Positions 9,537-22,019 of a stretch of 64,000 nt of DNA are shown here, piece after piece. The notes beneath the pieces are model-generated. The model was not told the origin of the DNA. It ran no database searches and was given only the letters and a program-made list of their open reading frames with translations. The translations under genes and the position numbers were made by a program. This stretch comes from Periplaneta americana (Eukaryota; Arthropoda; Insecta; Blattodea; Blattidae): NCBI RefSeq assembly GCF_040183065.1, contig NC_091119.1:67233892-67297891 (forward strand), given 5' to 3'. Within the stretch, counting starts at the first letter, position 1. Each line of letters starts with the position of its first letter.

Positions 9537-10505
9537 CCAGTTTCTGTCAGATGCTTTTCCAATTCACTGCCAGCTAAAGCAAGGAGATGCAACATCACTT
9601 TTACTTTTTGACTTTGTTCTAGAATATACCATTAGAAATGTCCAGGATAACAGAAAGGGTTTGGAAATGAATGGGTTACATCAGCTGCTTGTCTATGCAG
9701 ATGACGTGAATATGTTAGGAGAAAATTCACAAATTATTAGGGAAAACACGGGAATTTTACTTGAAGCAAGTAGAGAGATAGGTTTGGAAGTAAATCCGGA
9801 AAAGACAAAGTATATGATTATATCTCGTGACCAGAACATAGTACGAAATGGATATAAAAATTGGAAATTTATCCTTTGAAGAAGTGGAAAAATTCAAATA
9901 TCTTGGAGCAATAGTAACAAATATGACACTGAAAGGGAATGAAACGCAGAATAAATATGGGAAATGCCTGTTATTATTGGGTTGAGAAGTTTTTGTCATT
10001 CAGTCTGCTCTCAAAAAACTTTGAAATTAAAATTTATGAAACAGTTATATCACTGGTTCTTCTGTATAGTTGTGAAACTTGGACTCTCGCTTTGAGAGAG
10101 GAACATAGGTTAATGGTATTTGAGAATAAAGTTCTTAGGAAAATATTTGGGTCTAAGGGGAATAAAGTTAGAGGAGAATGGAGAAAGTTACACAACATAG
10201 AACTGCACGCATTGTATTATTTACCTGGCATAATTCGGAACATTAAATCCAGACGTCTGAAATGGGCAGGACATGTAGCATGTATGGGCGAATCCAGAAA
10301 TGCATATAGAGAGTTAATTGGGAGGCCGCAGGGAAAAAGACCTTTGGAGAGGCCTAGATGTAGATGGGAGGATAATATTAAAATGTATTTCAGGGAGGTG
10401 GAATACGATGGTAGAAACAGGATTAATCTAGGTCAGGAGGGACCGATGGCAGGTTTATGTGAGGGTGGCAATGAACCTCCGGGTTCTCTAAAAACCATAA
10501 GTAAG
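9537..10505 (+). pseudogene. LINE-A reverse transcriptase, 5'-truncated copy 1
   Basis: Begins in RT sequence resembling the 38-kb copy ([17 protein letters not shown]), then the catalytic box [14 protein letters not shown], then [15 protein letters not shown]. After frameshifts near 9880-9940 it gives ETWTLALREEHRLMVFENKV, LRKIFGSKGNKVRGEWRKLH, RRLKWAGHVACMGESRNAYR and RPRCRWEDNIKMYFREV. These are the thumb and C-terminal parts of a non-LTR element without RNase H that is very common in hemimetabolous insects. The 3' end reads GGCAATGAACCTCCGGGTTC followed by a (GTAA)-like tail. Other copies lie at 22.0, 22.6-23.6 and 38.0 kb. Clade not assigned; the C-terminal style recalls F52C9.6-like RT proteins. 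Confidence 0.85.
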
Positions 10506-11666
10506 TACGATTGTTATAGTACGATACTGAATTTGAGACACTGAAAAAGCCACATCATTGCATGTGGATTACTGAATTTGAAATCTACCGCAAGATAATT
10601 TTTGTAAACACATGAAATGATGGCCTCGATGATAGAATGATTATGAAGTACCAGGAAAGGTCTTAAACCTAAGCCTAACCTAATTGCCAAACCATGAATG
10701 AACACAGGAACATTCCCCTTTAAGGAAAAATTCCTGTGTTCTAACAGGGAATCGAAACCGTGACCTCATGAAGTGTAGTCAGAATTGCCGACCACCAGAG
10801 TAGGCTGGTCTCTGTTTTATTATTTTCTGTTATATTCAACATCTATTTTCACGAGGCCGTGGAAAAAACAACACGAAATTACATAACATTGTTGATACAT
10901 TATGAAGGCCAAACTCTAGACAATTCATGCAATGAATATCTTTATGCAGTCCATGAGCATATTATGAGTTTCTCGATAAGAAGGCTGTGTTTTATCCAAC
11001 TGTTCTTGAAACCACAAGGATTGCCATCAAAATAATTGAAAACTTAATATTGAATCATCAATAGTACTATTGCGAAATATTGACTATCAAAATTATGCAA
11101 TAAAACAAGAATTGGTGTGAAAAAACTCATACAAAACCTAATATAAGTGACAAGAATTAACTGGAAAAACGAAAGAAAATGATATTTTTATCCCACGCAT
11201 TCTTATGATACCCATTTACATGCCTTTCGATTTTATGCAAGTTCAATTTCAGTGCGACTAGCATTTCGTAATGAGCATATTGAAATAAAGTTCAAGGACA
11301 GTTACTCAAGTTGCAGACATGCACTTAGAAACTCCGTGTTTTTCACATTGTCATTTATGTAATTGAATGGTTTTTTTTAGAAACTCCATAAGTAAAAAAA
11401 AAAAAAATGAGTTTATTACTAATTCCTGTTCTATAGGGGTAGGTGCACAATTTTGTATAAAAATACCACAAGTCAAACGGTATTTCTGTTATGACATGTG
11501 CGCTTGAAAATAATTAGGTTTCGTGGAGAAGGCCCAAAAGTCAGTGACAAGGCTGACACAGAATGAACAAAACTATAGCCTACGCTGTTGTGTTTGGTAA
11601 ATTAATTATTTTGTGTCGGAATTTTGGATTTGTTAGAATAATGTTATTCTCTTTTGTGTAATATAG
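10506..11666. other. No gene; AT-rich
   Basis: No coding frame. Near 10744 the words GGGAATCGAAACCGTGACC could be the box B half of a decayed minus-strand SINE, without a clear box A. Around 11325-11480 short words (AGAAACTCC, CCACAAGTCAAAC) recur again near 14565-14585 and, inverted, near 14730-14755, hinting at an unresolved repeat family. Confidence 0.4.
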
Positions 11667-12226
11667 TACCGTCATTTCCCATAACTATGATCCAAGCGCC
11701 CAACTATGGTTCAAAATGCATTATGTACTACTTAGTCCCCCCAAGAGTTCGGTGTTTGCCATTTGAGGTGCCACTGTGATGGAATTATGTTCCCCATAGA
11801 TGCTTCCATCTACCATTACACGTGGCAATGATATGGATGGTTACAAAGGTCAATGTGCATCGTTGTATTGAACGTGTGAAGACACGAAATCATTCAGTTT
11901 GTGTTTGTCTGTTTTATTAAGCTCTCTTCTGCAGAACTGGTAAGTTATAGAGATATGATTGTTTGTACAATTAAACCTGGCTATATAGTGTTTACTTTCA
12001 CGTAATAATTAGACTGCCAGAGGTTAAGGACTCAGCGTGAAAAATGTTTAACCTCGAGGCTAGAAGTCAGACCTCAACTATGTACCACAATTTTTCCTGG
12101 ACCATAGTTGTATTTCATTTTGAAATATTTGTTTTAATCAAATGTGAACAATGTGATTATTTACTTCTGCAAATACGGTATTTCAGTATATTCTAAAACA
12201 CTATTTAACATTATAGTCCACTAAAT

Positions 12227-12553
12227 AAAGAAGCAGGCTGTTTCAGCATCAATGGTACTAGCACGAATGATGGTCCAGTAAAACGAAAACTCCAGGGTAG
12301 AAGGAAAACAACTGTCCTTGTAAGTGACTATGAGAGCGATGAAATTGAATTGAATACAGATTATGATGTTTCCAGTGTTCTCATCATGCATGAGTCGGAT
12401 GTGGAAAAGAAGACGAAATCTGTTAAATTAATGCTAAAGGCACATAGTTATATGGTAGTTACTTATGAGGAGAAATTGTGGCCAGGGAAAGTTTTGGAAG
12501 TGGAGAACAATGGAGCTGTTGTTTCATGTATGGTAAGAAGCGGCAATTACTGA
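12227..12553 (+). pseudogene. C-terminal remnant of the second pogo-like element's protein
   Basis: An open frame ends at a TGA at 12551-12553. It reads NDGPVKRKLQGRRKTTVLVS, then DYESDEIELNTDYDVSSVLI, then SYMVVTYEEKLWPGKVLEVE and NNGAVVSCMVRSGNY. An acidic linker followed by a small domain with the pattern YEEKLWPGKV...VSCMVRSGxYW is, from memory, a tail seen in insect transposon-derived proteins. The last expected residues are cut off where the Tc1 sequence begins, so the insertion ended the gene. No upstream catalytic domain is visible. Confidence 0.5.
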
Positions 12554-13668
12554 TTATTCCGGGAGACCCGGTTCAGGGAGAAAACGAGTAACTTTGGCTT
12601 ATGACGACCATTTTATTGTCCTAAACACATTAAGAAATCGCCATTCCACAGCTGTTGAGACCAGAAGAGCCCTCCAGAAAATAAGACAAGTTAACGTGAG
12701 TGAGAGAACTGTAAGAAGACGTCAGGATGAATGTGGGCTGAATTCCAGAAGACCAGCTAAAGACTCAGAACTGCTCCTGCAACATCATGTTGAACGATTA
12801 CGTCTTGCTCACAATCATGCTAATTGGAACCTGGAGGAGTGGCGACAAGTGCTCTTCACAGATGAATCGAGATTTAGTTTACAGATGGACGTGAAAGAGT
12901 GTGGAGAAGAGAAGGAGAACGTTTTTTTCCATGTACCTTCAGTTCACGTCTCAGTTTCCAAGGTGAATCAGTACTTGTATGGGGTGGCATTTCGTATGAA
13001 GCTCGCACAGAACTTGTTTTCATTAATGGAGGTGCTTTGACTGCTCCAAGATACATCGAAGAAGGTCTAATTTAACATGTGGTACCATATGCCCCATTTA
13101 TTGGTGAAAAGTTCCTGTTATGCATAACAATGCTCATACTACAAGAATCGTGATGAGTTCCTTCACAATGTTGGATTGAATAGGATGGCGTGGCCAGCAA
13201 GAAGTCCTAATATAAACCCTATTGAACATGTGTGGGGCATGCTAGGGAAATGAGTTAGAAGTCATCTACCTCCTCACAGCAACTTACAGCAGCTCCGAAA
13301 TGTTCTAAGTAAAGAATGGAATAGAATCGACCAGACTGTCATCCAGAATCTGATCGAAGGGTTGAATCGGCGAATGGTAACAGTCATACAGTCATGGGGA
13401 GGCAATACCCGCTATTAGCAACATCTGGATGACCACAAGATCAGTTGAACATTTGGAAGAAAATTAATACAATTAGTAAGTTCTTGCACCTTTTAATTAT
13501 ATCCATTGTTTGGCATTGAAAATAATAATGCAAGTGATAATAAAAAAGGTTTTTCTTTTTTTTCCTGGGAAGCAATGTTTTCTTCATTTCATAATGGGTT
13601 TTCTGATTCTCACCTCATAAAAAAAAATTGAGAAACTTTAGGTGACCCAGTTTTTTTGCCGGTGAGTG
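12550..13668 (+). pseudogene. Tc1-type (DD34E) transposase, truncated and frameshifted
   Basis: The start lacks the first HTH and reads SGRKRVTLAYDDHFIVLNTL. It continues through RNRHSTAVETRRALQKIRQV, NVSERTVRRRQDECGLN and WNLEEWRQVLFTDESRFSLQ, which holds the first catalytic Asp. After 13040 the frame is broken: GGALTAPRYIEEG, HVVPYAPFIGEKF, a damaged second-Asp segment, then SPNINPIEHVWGMLGK with the Glu. The end is VIQNLIEGLNRRMVTVIQSW, then GGNTRY, stop near 13416. The right terminus TTTGCCGGTGAGTG precedes TA at 13669-13670, as in Tc1 elements. No matching left terminus is present, so the 5' end was lost. Inactive. Confidence 0.9.
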
Positions 13669-14108
13669 TAGTTGTTCATTATTGCAGGAAAATGACTTTC
13701 AGATTTCACTTGTTTACGTGTGTTTATGCAGTGTGTACTAATAAAAAGAATCCATGTACTTTTCATTAGTTTTAATATTTCTGTGCTAGATTTTGTTTCT
13801 ATCTTTAAATTAGAAACTCAGTGTATTAATTTACGAATAATTACAGCTCCAGCTATGGTCCATTCATGCTTGAGAGCATGAATATATGAGTGTACCATAG
13901 TTGGGCAACTCAGAATAGAACTATGTACCAATGCTTATTATTTTTTTAACACTTGTAATTAAATAATTTCAAACACACATGCCAATATTTATTTAATACA
14001 CACTTACAAGAGTCTGAAGCCAAAATTTCACTTAATCTGGATGAGTACTACTGAATATACAAAGAAAAATGTGACAAATGTGGATCATAGTTAGGGGAAA
14101 GTACGGTA

Positions 14109-15612
14109 TTGTATTAGATCAGATCTGGGCTTAAATAGCTCGACTGAGGTACCGGTACTGCAGACTACCCCTAACTCCCCATTCCACATTCCCTGGCAGA
14201 GACAGTTATGTGTTGAACCAATATGAGCAGACCTGAAGGCTTTCATTGAAAAGTGATGGATTGTACATGACATACATCACAGCTTTCGGCTCTCGCTGGT
14301 TGCCTAAAATCCACCATTGATGCACAATGCTTTACTATGCGTTCGTTTCTAAAGCAGAAAGGACATGGGCGGATGTATCTTCTTTCCTTTTCCCTTCCTC
14401 TTTATGCCCAGGGCTGTATTAGATTATTTCATGCAGAACTTTATTATTTGTGTACCTACATAGTGAGTTCATACAGGTTAGTAAAATTTGTTCACATGAA
14501 GCAAAAATTATGAAGTCAGCTTCTAAATACTGATTTTGAGATCAAATTCTTAACCACATTTTGAGAAACCCCACAAGTCAAACATGAATATAGAGTTATA
14601 TTCTATTAAGAAATATTCATTATACTTTTACCAACATTTCTCATTTCAAATGTTCCAATTCTTAACTCATGCATTACTTTTCAACAGTTTTTCTTTTGTG
14701 TGTGTTTCACCAGAAGATTGTATTTCGTGACTTAAGGGGTTTCTCAAAAATACCGATTCAATAATTGCCTTCGAGTGAGCACATCTAAACTTTTATATTT
14801 ATATACCGTATTTATACAATAGGGGGAAAAACAAAGAATTGAACGCACATCGAAAAGCAATTCTATGATACTTTTGCCATGCTCCTAATGTGGTATGAGA
14901 ACATAATTATGTAAGTCATTGTAAATAACACTGTACCGGTATTAATTCTAAAATGTATGTCTCAAAATTTTGTTGTTCATATCCAAAAATGTTTTACAAC
15001 GAAATTCTATCTGTGTAATCATGTTGCCTATGTAGTATGTTAAGCATTGTGGAAAGAACAATCTCTTAATTTCTAAAATATATGTCTCTCAGAATATTAG
15101 GCCTATTCTTCTTGTTAAACAATGACTTCTCGTGAAATTATACTGTGCCTTTCTCTATTCTATATATAAAATAAAAAATAATGTAATTAATACGATCTGA
15201 ATTTTTAAGATAATTACAATTTCTCTAGTCATATTTAAAAAAATCGGGTATGGTGTAAGCGGGCATACAGTGGTCACGGGATTTCCAATATAAATTAAAT
15301 TGTATATGTATATATTGATTCTTAGTACGACTGATAGAGAGATAAATTCTGGCTCACAATGACAACCCACAGGTTCAGACTGGGAACAAGGAAATTTCTT
15401 AGCTGTCTCTGAAGTTCAAGTGAAAGCAAACATAGACATGAAATTACTTGAAATTTATGTCAGCACAGCTTCAAATCAATGTACAGATCTTATAATTATT
15501 TTATATCTGTCTTTGTATCAAATTTGTGGTGGGAAGGAAACGAGATGGCAGAAAGGTTGTAATGCTTTTAATAAGCTGATGCCCACAAATAAGATAAGTA
15601 ATTTGAAATTTA
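14109..15612. other. No gene; AT-rich
   Basis: No convincing coding frame. A pair of inverted words about 170 bp apart (GAGAAACCCCACAAGTCA near 14569 and its relaxed inverse near 14730) may mark a decayed MITE. Otherwise nothing recognisable. Confidence 0.4.
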
Positions 15613-16063
15613 ACGGTCACTGACCGACAGAGATAAAATGTAAGATCTATAGAACATTGAGTCAATGCTTAGAGGGCTTATAGCTATCAAGGGGACATTT
15701 TTGTTTTTCTGAACTTCAAGACAATGCTGACTCATTTAAAGTTTGTATAACTGTAGCCTTTATATATTTTCGTTTGGTTTTACTTTGTTTACAGTTTGAG
15801 TTTTCTCTATTATTTTACTTACATTTCTGGCGGTGTGGAAGAGAAGATCCGTTGGTGTTAACTATACCAGATTAAATAAATAAATAAAAATAAATCAATA
15901 AATAAATAAATTAATTAAAAACCAGTGGAACGTAAAGAACACAATGAAATGTTTTCTTTCGATACCTGATCTACAACTGTTTTAAATTGAGTTAACCCTC
16001 GCAGACATTTGGCTAACCGTAAGAAGTTTATTAGCTAATGTAAATGACGCTATATAAAGATTC
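15613..16063 (+). repeat. Repeat R, intact copy (~450 bp)
   Basis: Matches the sequence at 45813-45944 joined to 50134-50462: ACCGACAGAGATAAAATGTA, CAAGACAATGCTGACTCATT, TTTGAGTTTTCTCTATTATT, GGCGGTGTGGAAGAGAAG, then an AATA-rich run and AAATTGAGTTAAC. The match shows it is a dispersed repeat, and the intact copy here defines the empty site of the large insertion at 45.9-50.1 kb. It contains no protein frame. The CCAGATTAAATAAATAAAT phrase (also near 24110) looks like a retrotransposon 3' end, but I cannot assign it. Confidence 0.7.
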
Positions 16064-17989
16064 ATCTTTATGAACAAGAAAGGCTTAGTAAAAAAGAATT
16101 CGTTTTGGTTGTCTATAGTAGAGTTTCCAAGATTTCTGTAAAGTCTAACAACCAGTTTAATTAAAAATAGAAGCAGAAAGGGTAATTCGGGCAATGACGG
16201 GTGTTTTCAGCTAGTACAAAATAAAATTACATTATTTTGTTTTGTTATAAAATAAAATGAATTACTGTACTAAAGTACTGCGTTTTATAGCTAGAAGAAA
16301 TAAATAATAGCATTTCATCAACATCCTCTAAGATTCAGAATGGACACTATTTTCGTTCAAGTTGATAAATTTTCTAAAAGTAAGCTTCGAAAATTGGAAT
16401 GCAATATTAATTATCAACGTTTAAAAGTAGCTAATTATTATGGAAATAGACATTTATTCCAATTAGGCCTATACAATGTCGAATTAACCTATTTCTATTG
16501 TATTATTTGAAAACGTTTTGACTCCTACAGAAGTTTCTATTTTATATTTTCAATCAGTACGTTAATTACCACATAGCTGACATAATGTAGTATTATAAAA
16601 AAACTGTGAAATTTCTACTGTCTACTTTCATTTGTTCCAGAGAAAATGGAAGAAATGTAATTTTTAAAAACCAAATACACAAATGAATACATGAGAACGA
16701 TATTTTCTTAACTGCACTGTCGCAACATTAAGGTTCATCTCCTAACTACTGTATTATGAAAACGCAGCCAACATAGTATATAATGAAGTTTCAGCTACAA
16801 AATTAATAACAGAAGAGAAAGGAGATCTCTAAGAAAAAGAGTTTTGAAATTAATATTCTCGGAAAAAGTAAAAATTTGTCATTTCATACTGATAAAAATC
16901 AACTAACAAGAACTACATTAATGGAGATATAAGCATAATTTCATAAATTTTGAGTAAATAATATTAGTATTTATAATATAATCTGTTTATCTTTATTAAC
17001 TGATTTGTATTAACAGTCAAACTTTGTTCATTATAAATATTCATGTAAGAATTTTTATGCTTATTACATTAAGATTTTTGTGTGATGGTTAAAATCATTA
17101 AACCAAAAGTGTTTTATTTAGTAAACTGACATACCTATAATACCATACATAAAAATTACTAACAGGAGTGAAATACATAACTGCATCATAAAATGTACAT
17201 TATATCAATTTCTTCAGAAAACTTAAAAATAATCCTTTTAAATATAAAATATGAAAACGAGAATATTTCAATTCTCTTGTGGCCGATCGACTACATTTAA
17301 AATCAAGCTGAAAGTTCTTAATCCAAGTACTATCAATTGTCTTATCTACAGCTTCTACGTGACTGATGGAAGTTTCATTTTTTCATTCTCTATGGAATTC
17401 GCGTTCATCGCTCAACGTGTAACAATACCGTCTTCAACAATGCAAATGACGTATTGGACCGCCATTACGATTTTTGATTTCAATTAAAGCAAGCAAAGAT
17501 AGCGTTTTATGGAGAATATGTGTACTGAGGAGCTCAGTTCGATTCCCTTGGGACAACCAGGATGAATCTCTTCCCACCGAGGTAAGCTTTCTAAGTTATA
17601 TTACGATTTCTGCTTGAAAACTGCAACAATAAGTAGGGAATAAAAACATTTACGTTTTGTAGCATCAATAGCGATTCTAGGAATAAATGTGTAGCATATT
17701 GGGGGCTGATAATTAAGCCTCGACTGGACTGACACATTTAAAAACACTACCGAACACACGACGCAATTTAAAAATTACCGAGAACAAAGTGGTTTTATGG
17801 TTTTAATACATTACATTGTTTTATTACCATCCTTTCTTATCAATATATATACAAAATAAATCGTATAATTCAGCCCTTCTGAAAGTTAGGAATTCTGTGA
17901 AATGTAAATTGTATTTAAATAGTATTTCAAATTGAAGATTACTGCAAAATGTAGGTATTGTAAAGTCACGAAAATACGAATCAATACAA
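16064..17989. other. No gene; AT-rich
   Basis: Nearly 2 kb with high A+T and only short frames without domain-like sequence. Near 17540-17560 the words AGTTCGATTCCCTTGGG look like a lone box B, without a convincing box A. A solo 17-bp word at 17990 is the left target duplication of LINE-C. Confidence 0.45.
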
Positions 17990-18006
17990 ACATTACCAAT
18001 ATTATT

Positions 18007-21000
18007 TATTTGTCTAATGGCTAGTACATGATATTTATTATCATTGACTGGGGGAAAAACAAGAAAGTGGTGAACAAAACTATAGATTAAGTAATTAAAA
18101 ACATTCGGGCTCTGGCTTCCCAGTAGCGGTCGACTTCCTTGGAGGATTTCAGAGCAGGGCATTTTGCAAGATGTTGTCTATCCATGTTTTCCTGTTGATG
18201 GCACAAAATGCAGGATGCTGATGGAAGGATGCCAAGACGATTGAGGTGTTTACCCAGGATGTCATGTTCAGTGTTAAGACGAAAGTTTGCAACTGCCAGT
18301 CTTCTGGGTTCAGGAGGTATATCCTTCAGTAATTTCCTACGTTGTTGCGAAATGTTTATGTCCAGTTCTTGTTGGTGATTATTTTTTTGTAGTTACTTGA
18401 TATATTGTTTTACTGAGTTAAATGACAAAGGTTTCCGTGGGTTTATTTTGAGATTGGCACCCTTCTTAGCTAATGTGTCAGCCTGTTCATTCCCATGTAG
18501 ATTACAATGTCCTGGGATCCACTGTAACACAACTGTTTTGCCACGTTCTTTTAAAGTTGCAAGTATTTTTTGACAATTATTGATTTGTTCTGTGTAGGGG
18601 TGATCAGTTTTGTTTATGGACAAAATTGCTGCTTTTGAGTCTGAGAGGATGACGGCGTTTGTGAATTTATCCATATGGAATAAAAGTTGATTTAAGGCAA
18701 CATGTATAGCTTCAATTTCTCCATCATAGGCAGATAGATTATAACCAACTGGGAGATAGAAGCAAAAAAGATTACTAAAAATACCAGCTCCTACATTTCC
18801 TTGGGGGTCTGTTTTCGAGCCATCGGTATAAATTCTTATCCAATAGTCTTCCGGATATCTGATGTTGACGGTTTCAAGGGCCAATTGTTTTAAATTTTCT
18901 TTACTGTGTTGATTTTTGGTGATTTGTTGTAGGAGGTCTATTTCTGATTGAATTATATCTATCTGAAGTGGGTTTTGTGGAAGCATTAGAGGTTGAAGGA
19001 GATTGGGTTTATCGAGTTCTTATTTTAGTTTCTCTGCGTATTGGATGAATCCGTGTTGCGTTTTCAGATACCTTTCTGTGTTAAGGTATGTGGACCAATA
19101 GTCGTGATTACTTCTGATCAGTTTTTCATAAAGAATAATGGCTCTTTCTCCTATTGTTGTTACAAGAGGTTTAATGTCTGTGAGGTAAAGCATACAGTTA
19201 ATGGGAGTAGATTTCACTCCTCCTGTGATAAGTCTGAGTGCCTGGTTTTGTACTTTGACAAGTGGGTTTAGTGTAGTTTTTGGTGCAGTGACTAGAGGTT
19301 CGCAGCAGTATAGAAGACTAGGCTCAATATACATTTTGTAGGTTGTTACTAGTGTTTGTCTTTTGGATCCCATGTACTTCCAGCTAGCCGTTTCAAAATA
19401 GACAAACGTTTTATAAACTGTTCTTTCAGATGTTGTACTTGTGGTTTCCAGGTTAATTTATTATCAAAGATGACTCCAAGGTAAGTAGACATATCTGTTT
19501 GGGTAAGGTGATTGTTTTTGTATATTAGTTCTGGGTGAAGGGTTTGGTGAGCTAAGGAGAAAGTTTGAAATTTTGTCTTATTAATGTTGACTTTCATGTT
19601 ATTTTGAGAGCACCAATTTTCGAGTGTAATAAGACCTGCAGTCAGAGCTTGTTCAGTTTTAATTTTTTAGCTTTCAATTTCGGAGTTTCCACCCAAAAGA
19701 CTAAATCATCTGCATACATGAGATATTTCACTCCTGTAATTTTGTTGAGTTCCAAAATCAGATCGTTGACATAGATGTTGAATGATGTGCAGCTAGTTGC
19801 AGCACCTTGTGGAACACCAGTTTGAAGTTGTTTGGAATTTGATAGGTGGTTGTTATAATTGACTTTGCAGGATCTTTCACGGATAAAGGCTTCTATCCAA
19901 TGGAGCATTTTGGAGTTTACACCAGCTCTGAGGAGTTTTTGGAGTAGTCGTTCCTTCCGTACAGAATCATAAGCAGTACTGAAGTCAACGAAAATTGCTG
20001 TTAAGATATGTTTTCTGTTAAGTGCATCCTTTATATGTTGGCTTAATTTTGTGACCTGTTGATTAGTAGATCTGTTTGTTCTGAAGCCTGTTTGTTCATT
20101 TGCCAATAAGTGAGATGTTTCTATGTACCAGTTTAATCGTTTATTAACCATTTTTTCCATAGTTTTACCCATGTTGCTAATTAGTGAGATAGGTCTATAA
20201 TTTTGTATATATGAGGGATCTTTATCCTTTTTTAGGATAGGTATAATCATCGCTTTTTTCCACTGTGCTGGTATGTCACCTGTTTGCCAGATTTTGTTCA
20301 TCCATAAAAGTATTGTTTCCCTGGCTATACGTCCGAGGTGTTTGATGAATTCATTGTGGATCCTGTCTTCTCCAGGAGATTTTTTGTTTTTTAGTTCTTT
20401 GATTGCAGTTATCAGTTCTTCATATGAGAAATCCTCATCGAAGACTGGGTTTGGATTCTTACAAGGTTCTTTCTTCATCTTGATAATGTCTTTCTTTAAG
20501 ATTTTTGACATTTTCATAGCAAGGGGGCTTTTCTTTTGTGCCTGAGCAAAAGATTTGGCAAAAGCATTAGCAATATCATGATCTGATGTAAGTAACCGAT
20601 TTCCATAGTTTATTGGTTCTTTCTTTGTAGTGGATCTCTTGTTCTGTATATTGTTTAAAAGTTTGTGGGATTTATTTTGTGCTTGTTGAAAGTTGGTAGT
20701 TGAAATAAAGTTGTGGAAGACCTTGTGTTTAGCTTCCTGTACTGCTTTCTTTAGGTTTGCTGCCTTTTGGCGCTACTTCTGAATATCTTCAGGTTCGCCT
20801 GTGTGCTCCGCAGTTTTCCTTAGTTGTGCTCGTTCATTTTTAATGTGTTCAAGGTCACTTGTCCAGAAGCATTTATAATTCGTCACAGTGCCTCTTGGGA
20901 TAAACTGTTTGGCAGAAGTAAGAATTACGTCAGTGATAGTTTTACCTATTATGCTAGGGTGTTGTGAGAAATCTATTTTGTTTGGTGTAAGGTTTGTTTC

Positions 21001-21871
21001 CAGATTAGCTCTATATCTCTGCCAATCTGCTTTTTTGAAATTCCATGATGTTCTAGTATGTGTTTTTCCTTGAGTTCTGACTGTTTTTAATTTAACTTCT
21101 GCTATGACTGGCTTGCGACCTGAGCCAGGGTCATCAATAATAATTCGTTTGGTGTATGAATGTATATCAGTTGATACGAAGAGGAGATCTGGAGATGACT
21201 GGGAGCCATTGTAGTGAAGATAAGTCTTAGGATCATTAGTATTATATACAAGCTGTAGACAGGTGGTGTTGAGTATGTCTTCTAATTCTGATCCCGCTGC
21301 ATTTGTGTCTTTATAGCCCCAAAGGCTAGAGTGGGCATTGAAGTCACCTATGAGTACAGTTTTGTTAGAGAATGGAAGGCAGGAAAAATCAGGTTTATTG
21401 TTGGGCGGGCTGTACACAACAAATATCTTGAAGTGTTGTTCATATTTCCATACAACAAGTTTGAAGATTTCGCTTTTATCTGAGTCACTGCCCATTTCTT
21501 TTATTTTCTTGGAGACTGATGTAAGGTTGTGTTTGACTCCTATTAAAATGCCACTTGCAGTTTGCCTGAATTTTGGTAACAGGTGTACAGTGTATCCAGG
21601 AAATTGGTAGTATGGTAGATCATCGTTTAGAAGATTGGCTTCAATTATTATGAAGACGTCTATGTTGGATTGTGTTATGATGTTTATAAGTTCCATTTTC
21701 TTGGCCTGAGATAATGCTCCTGCATTCCACTGAAGGATCTTAAGTTGTTCAGAGTAATCCTTAAAAGGACAATTTGTTGGCTTTCTCATTTTCTTTGCCT
21801 TATTATAGACCATTTTGCCGCAAAGCGTTGTCCAGGGTGCACCACGTGGAGGTAGGTCTATGTTGCACCCC
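18007..21871 (-). mobile_element. LINE-C: nearly complete APE/RT/RNase H non-LTR retrotransposon
   Basis: A 3.9-kb antisense insertion between exact copies of ACATTACCAATATTATT at 17990-18006 and 21872-21888. The 3' end on its own strand is an AT-rich UTR ending GCCATTAGACAAATAAAT. The 5' end starts within coding sequence at VGCNIDLPPRG with no ATG, so it is probably 5'-truncated and has no separate ORF1. The coding part is described separately. The duplication and tail agree with target-primed reverse transcription. Confidence 0.85.
18110..21871 (-). pseudogene. LINE-C ORF2: APE endonuclease, reverse transcriptase, RNase H, CCHC tail
   Basis: Domains in order on the minus strand. Endonuclease at 21740-21000: LKILQWNAGALSQAK, VLIGDFNAHSSLWGYKD, QSSPDLLFVSTD. 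RT at 20440-19300: KNKKSPGEDRIHNEFIKHLG, NYRPISLISNMGKTMEKMVN, AIFVDFSTAYDSVRKE, LQTGVPQGAATSCTSFNIYV, YLMYADDLVFW. RNase H at 18850-18450: IYTDGSKTD, GEIEAI, ILSDSKAAI, HGNEQADTLAKKG, with all four acidic residues kept. Tail at 18330-18110: FRLNTEHDILGKHLNRLGIL, then CILCHQQENMDRQHLAKC. Damage is slight: in-frame stops near 20773, 19020 and 18393, and frameshifts near 19640 and 19365. Related in plan to LINE-B but clearly a different family. Confidence 0.85.
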
Positions 21872-21881
21872 ACATTACCAA

Positions 21882-21930
<49 letters not shown>
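21872..21930. repeat. LINE-C right target duplication running into an (ATT)n microsatellite
   Basis: The 17-bp word ACATTACCAATATTATT repeats the left flank of LINE-C and continues as about 45 bp of ATT units. The microsatellite lies on the pre-insertion side, so it may have been part of the target. Confidence 0.8.
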
Positions 21931-21932
<2 letters not shown>

Positions 21933-22019
21933 ATCATAATATTACAAAATAAATATTAATCATTATATTTCATTATTATTACTATTAATTCAAATATCTT
22001 TGAGCATCAGTAACAAAAT

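Larger units (their letters stand above)
11669..14106. mobile_element. Second pogo-like element with distinct TIRs, split by Tc1
   Basis: The left end after TA (11667-11668) begins CCGTCATTTCCCATAACT and continues ATGATCCA. The inverse of the right end, before TA at 14107-14108, begins CCGTACTTTCCCCTAACT and also continues ATGATCCA. TIR length is about 26 bp with three or four mismatches. Subterminal words related to CCAACTATGG recur on both sides (near 11699, 12075, 12106, 13851, 13898, 13920). A coding remnant at 12227-12553 and a nested Tc1 piece lie inside. TA duplication and end structure suggest a pogo/Tigger relative, but no DDE core is left, so the superfamily is inferred. Confidence 0.6.

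Noticed and set aside
17251-17487. ORF of 78 codons in the AT-rich 16-18 kb region
   Set aside because: Hydrophobic low-information sequence without homology to anything I know and no supporting signals.
17824-18162. ORF of 112 codons at the 3' end of LINE-C
   Set aside because: It begins in another frame of the zinc-knuckle region and runs into the LINE 3' UTR and flank across the target duplication; no independent support.
19041-19271. Plus-strand ORFs across 19.0-21.6 kb
   Set aside because: They are antisense shadows of the LINE-C frame, which has clear catalytic motifs.
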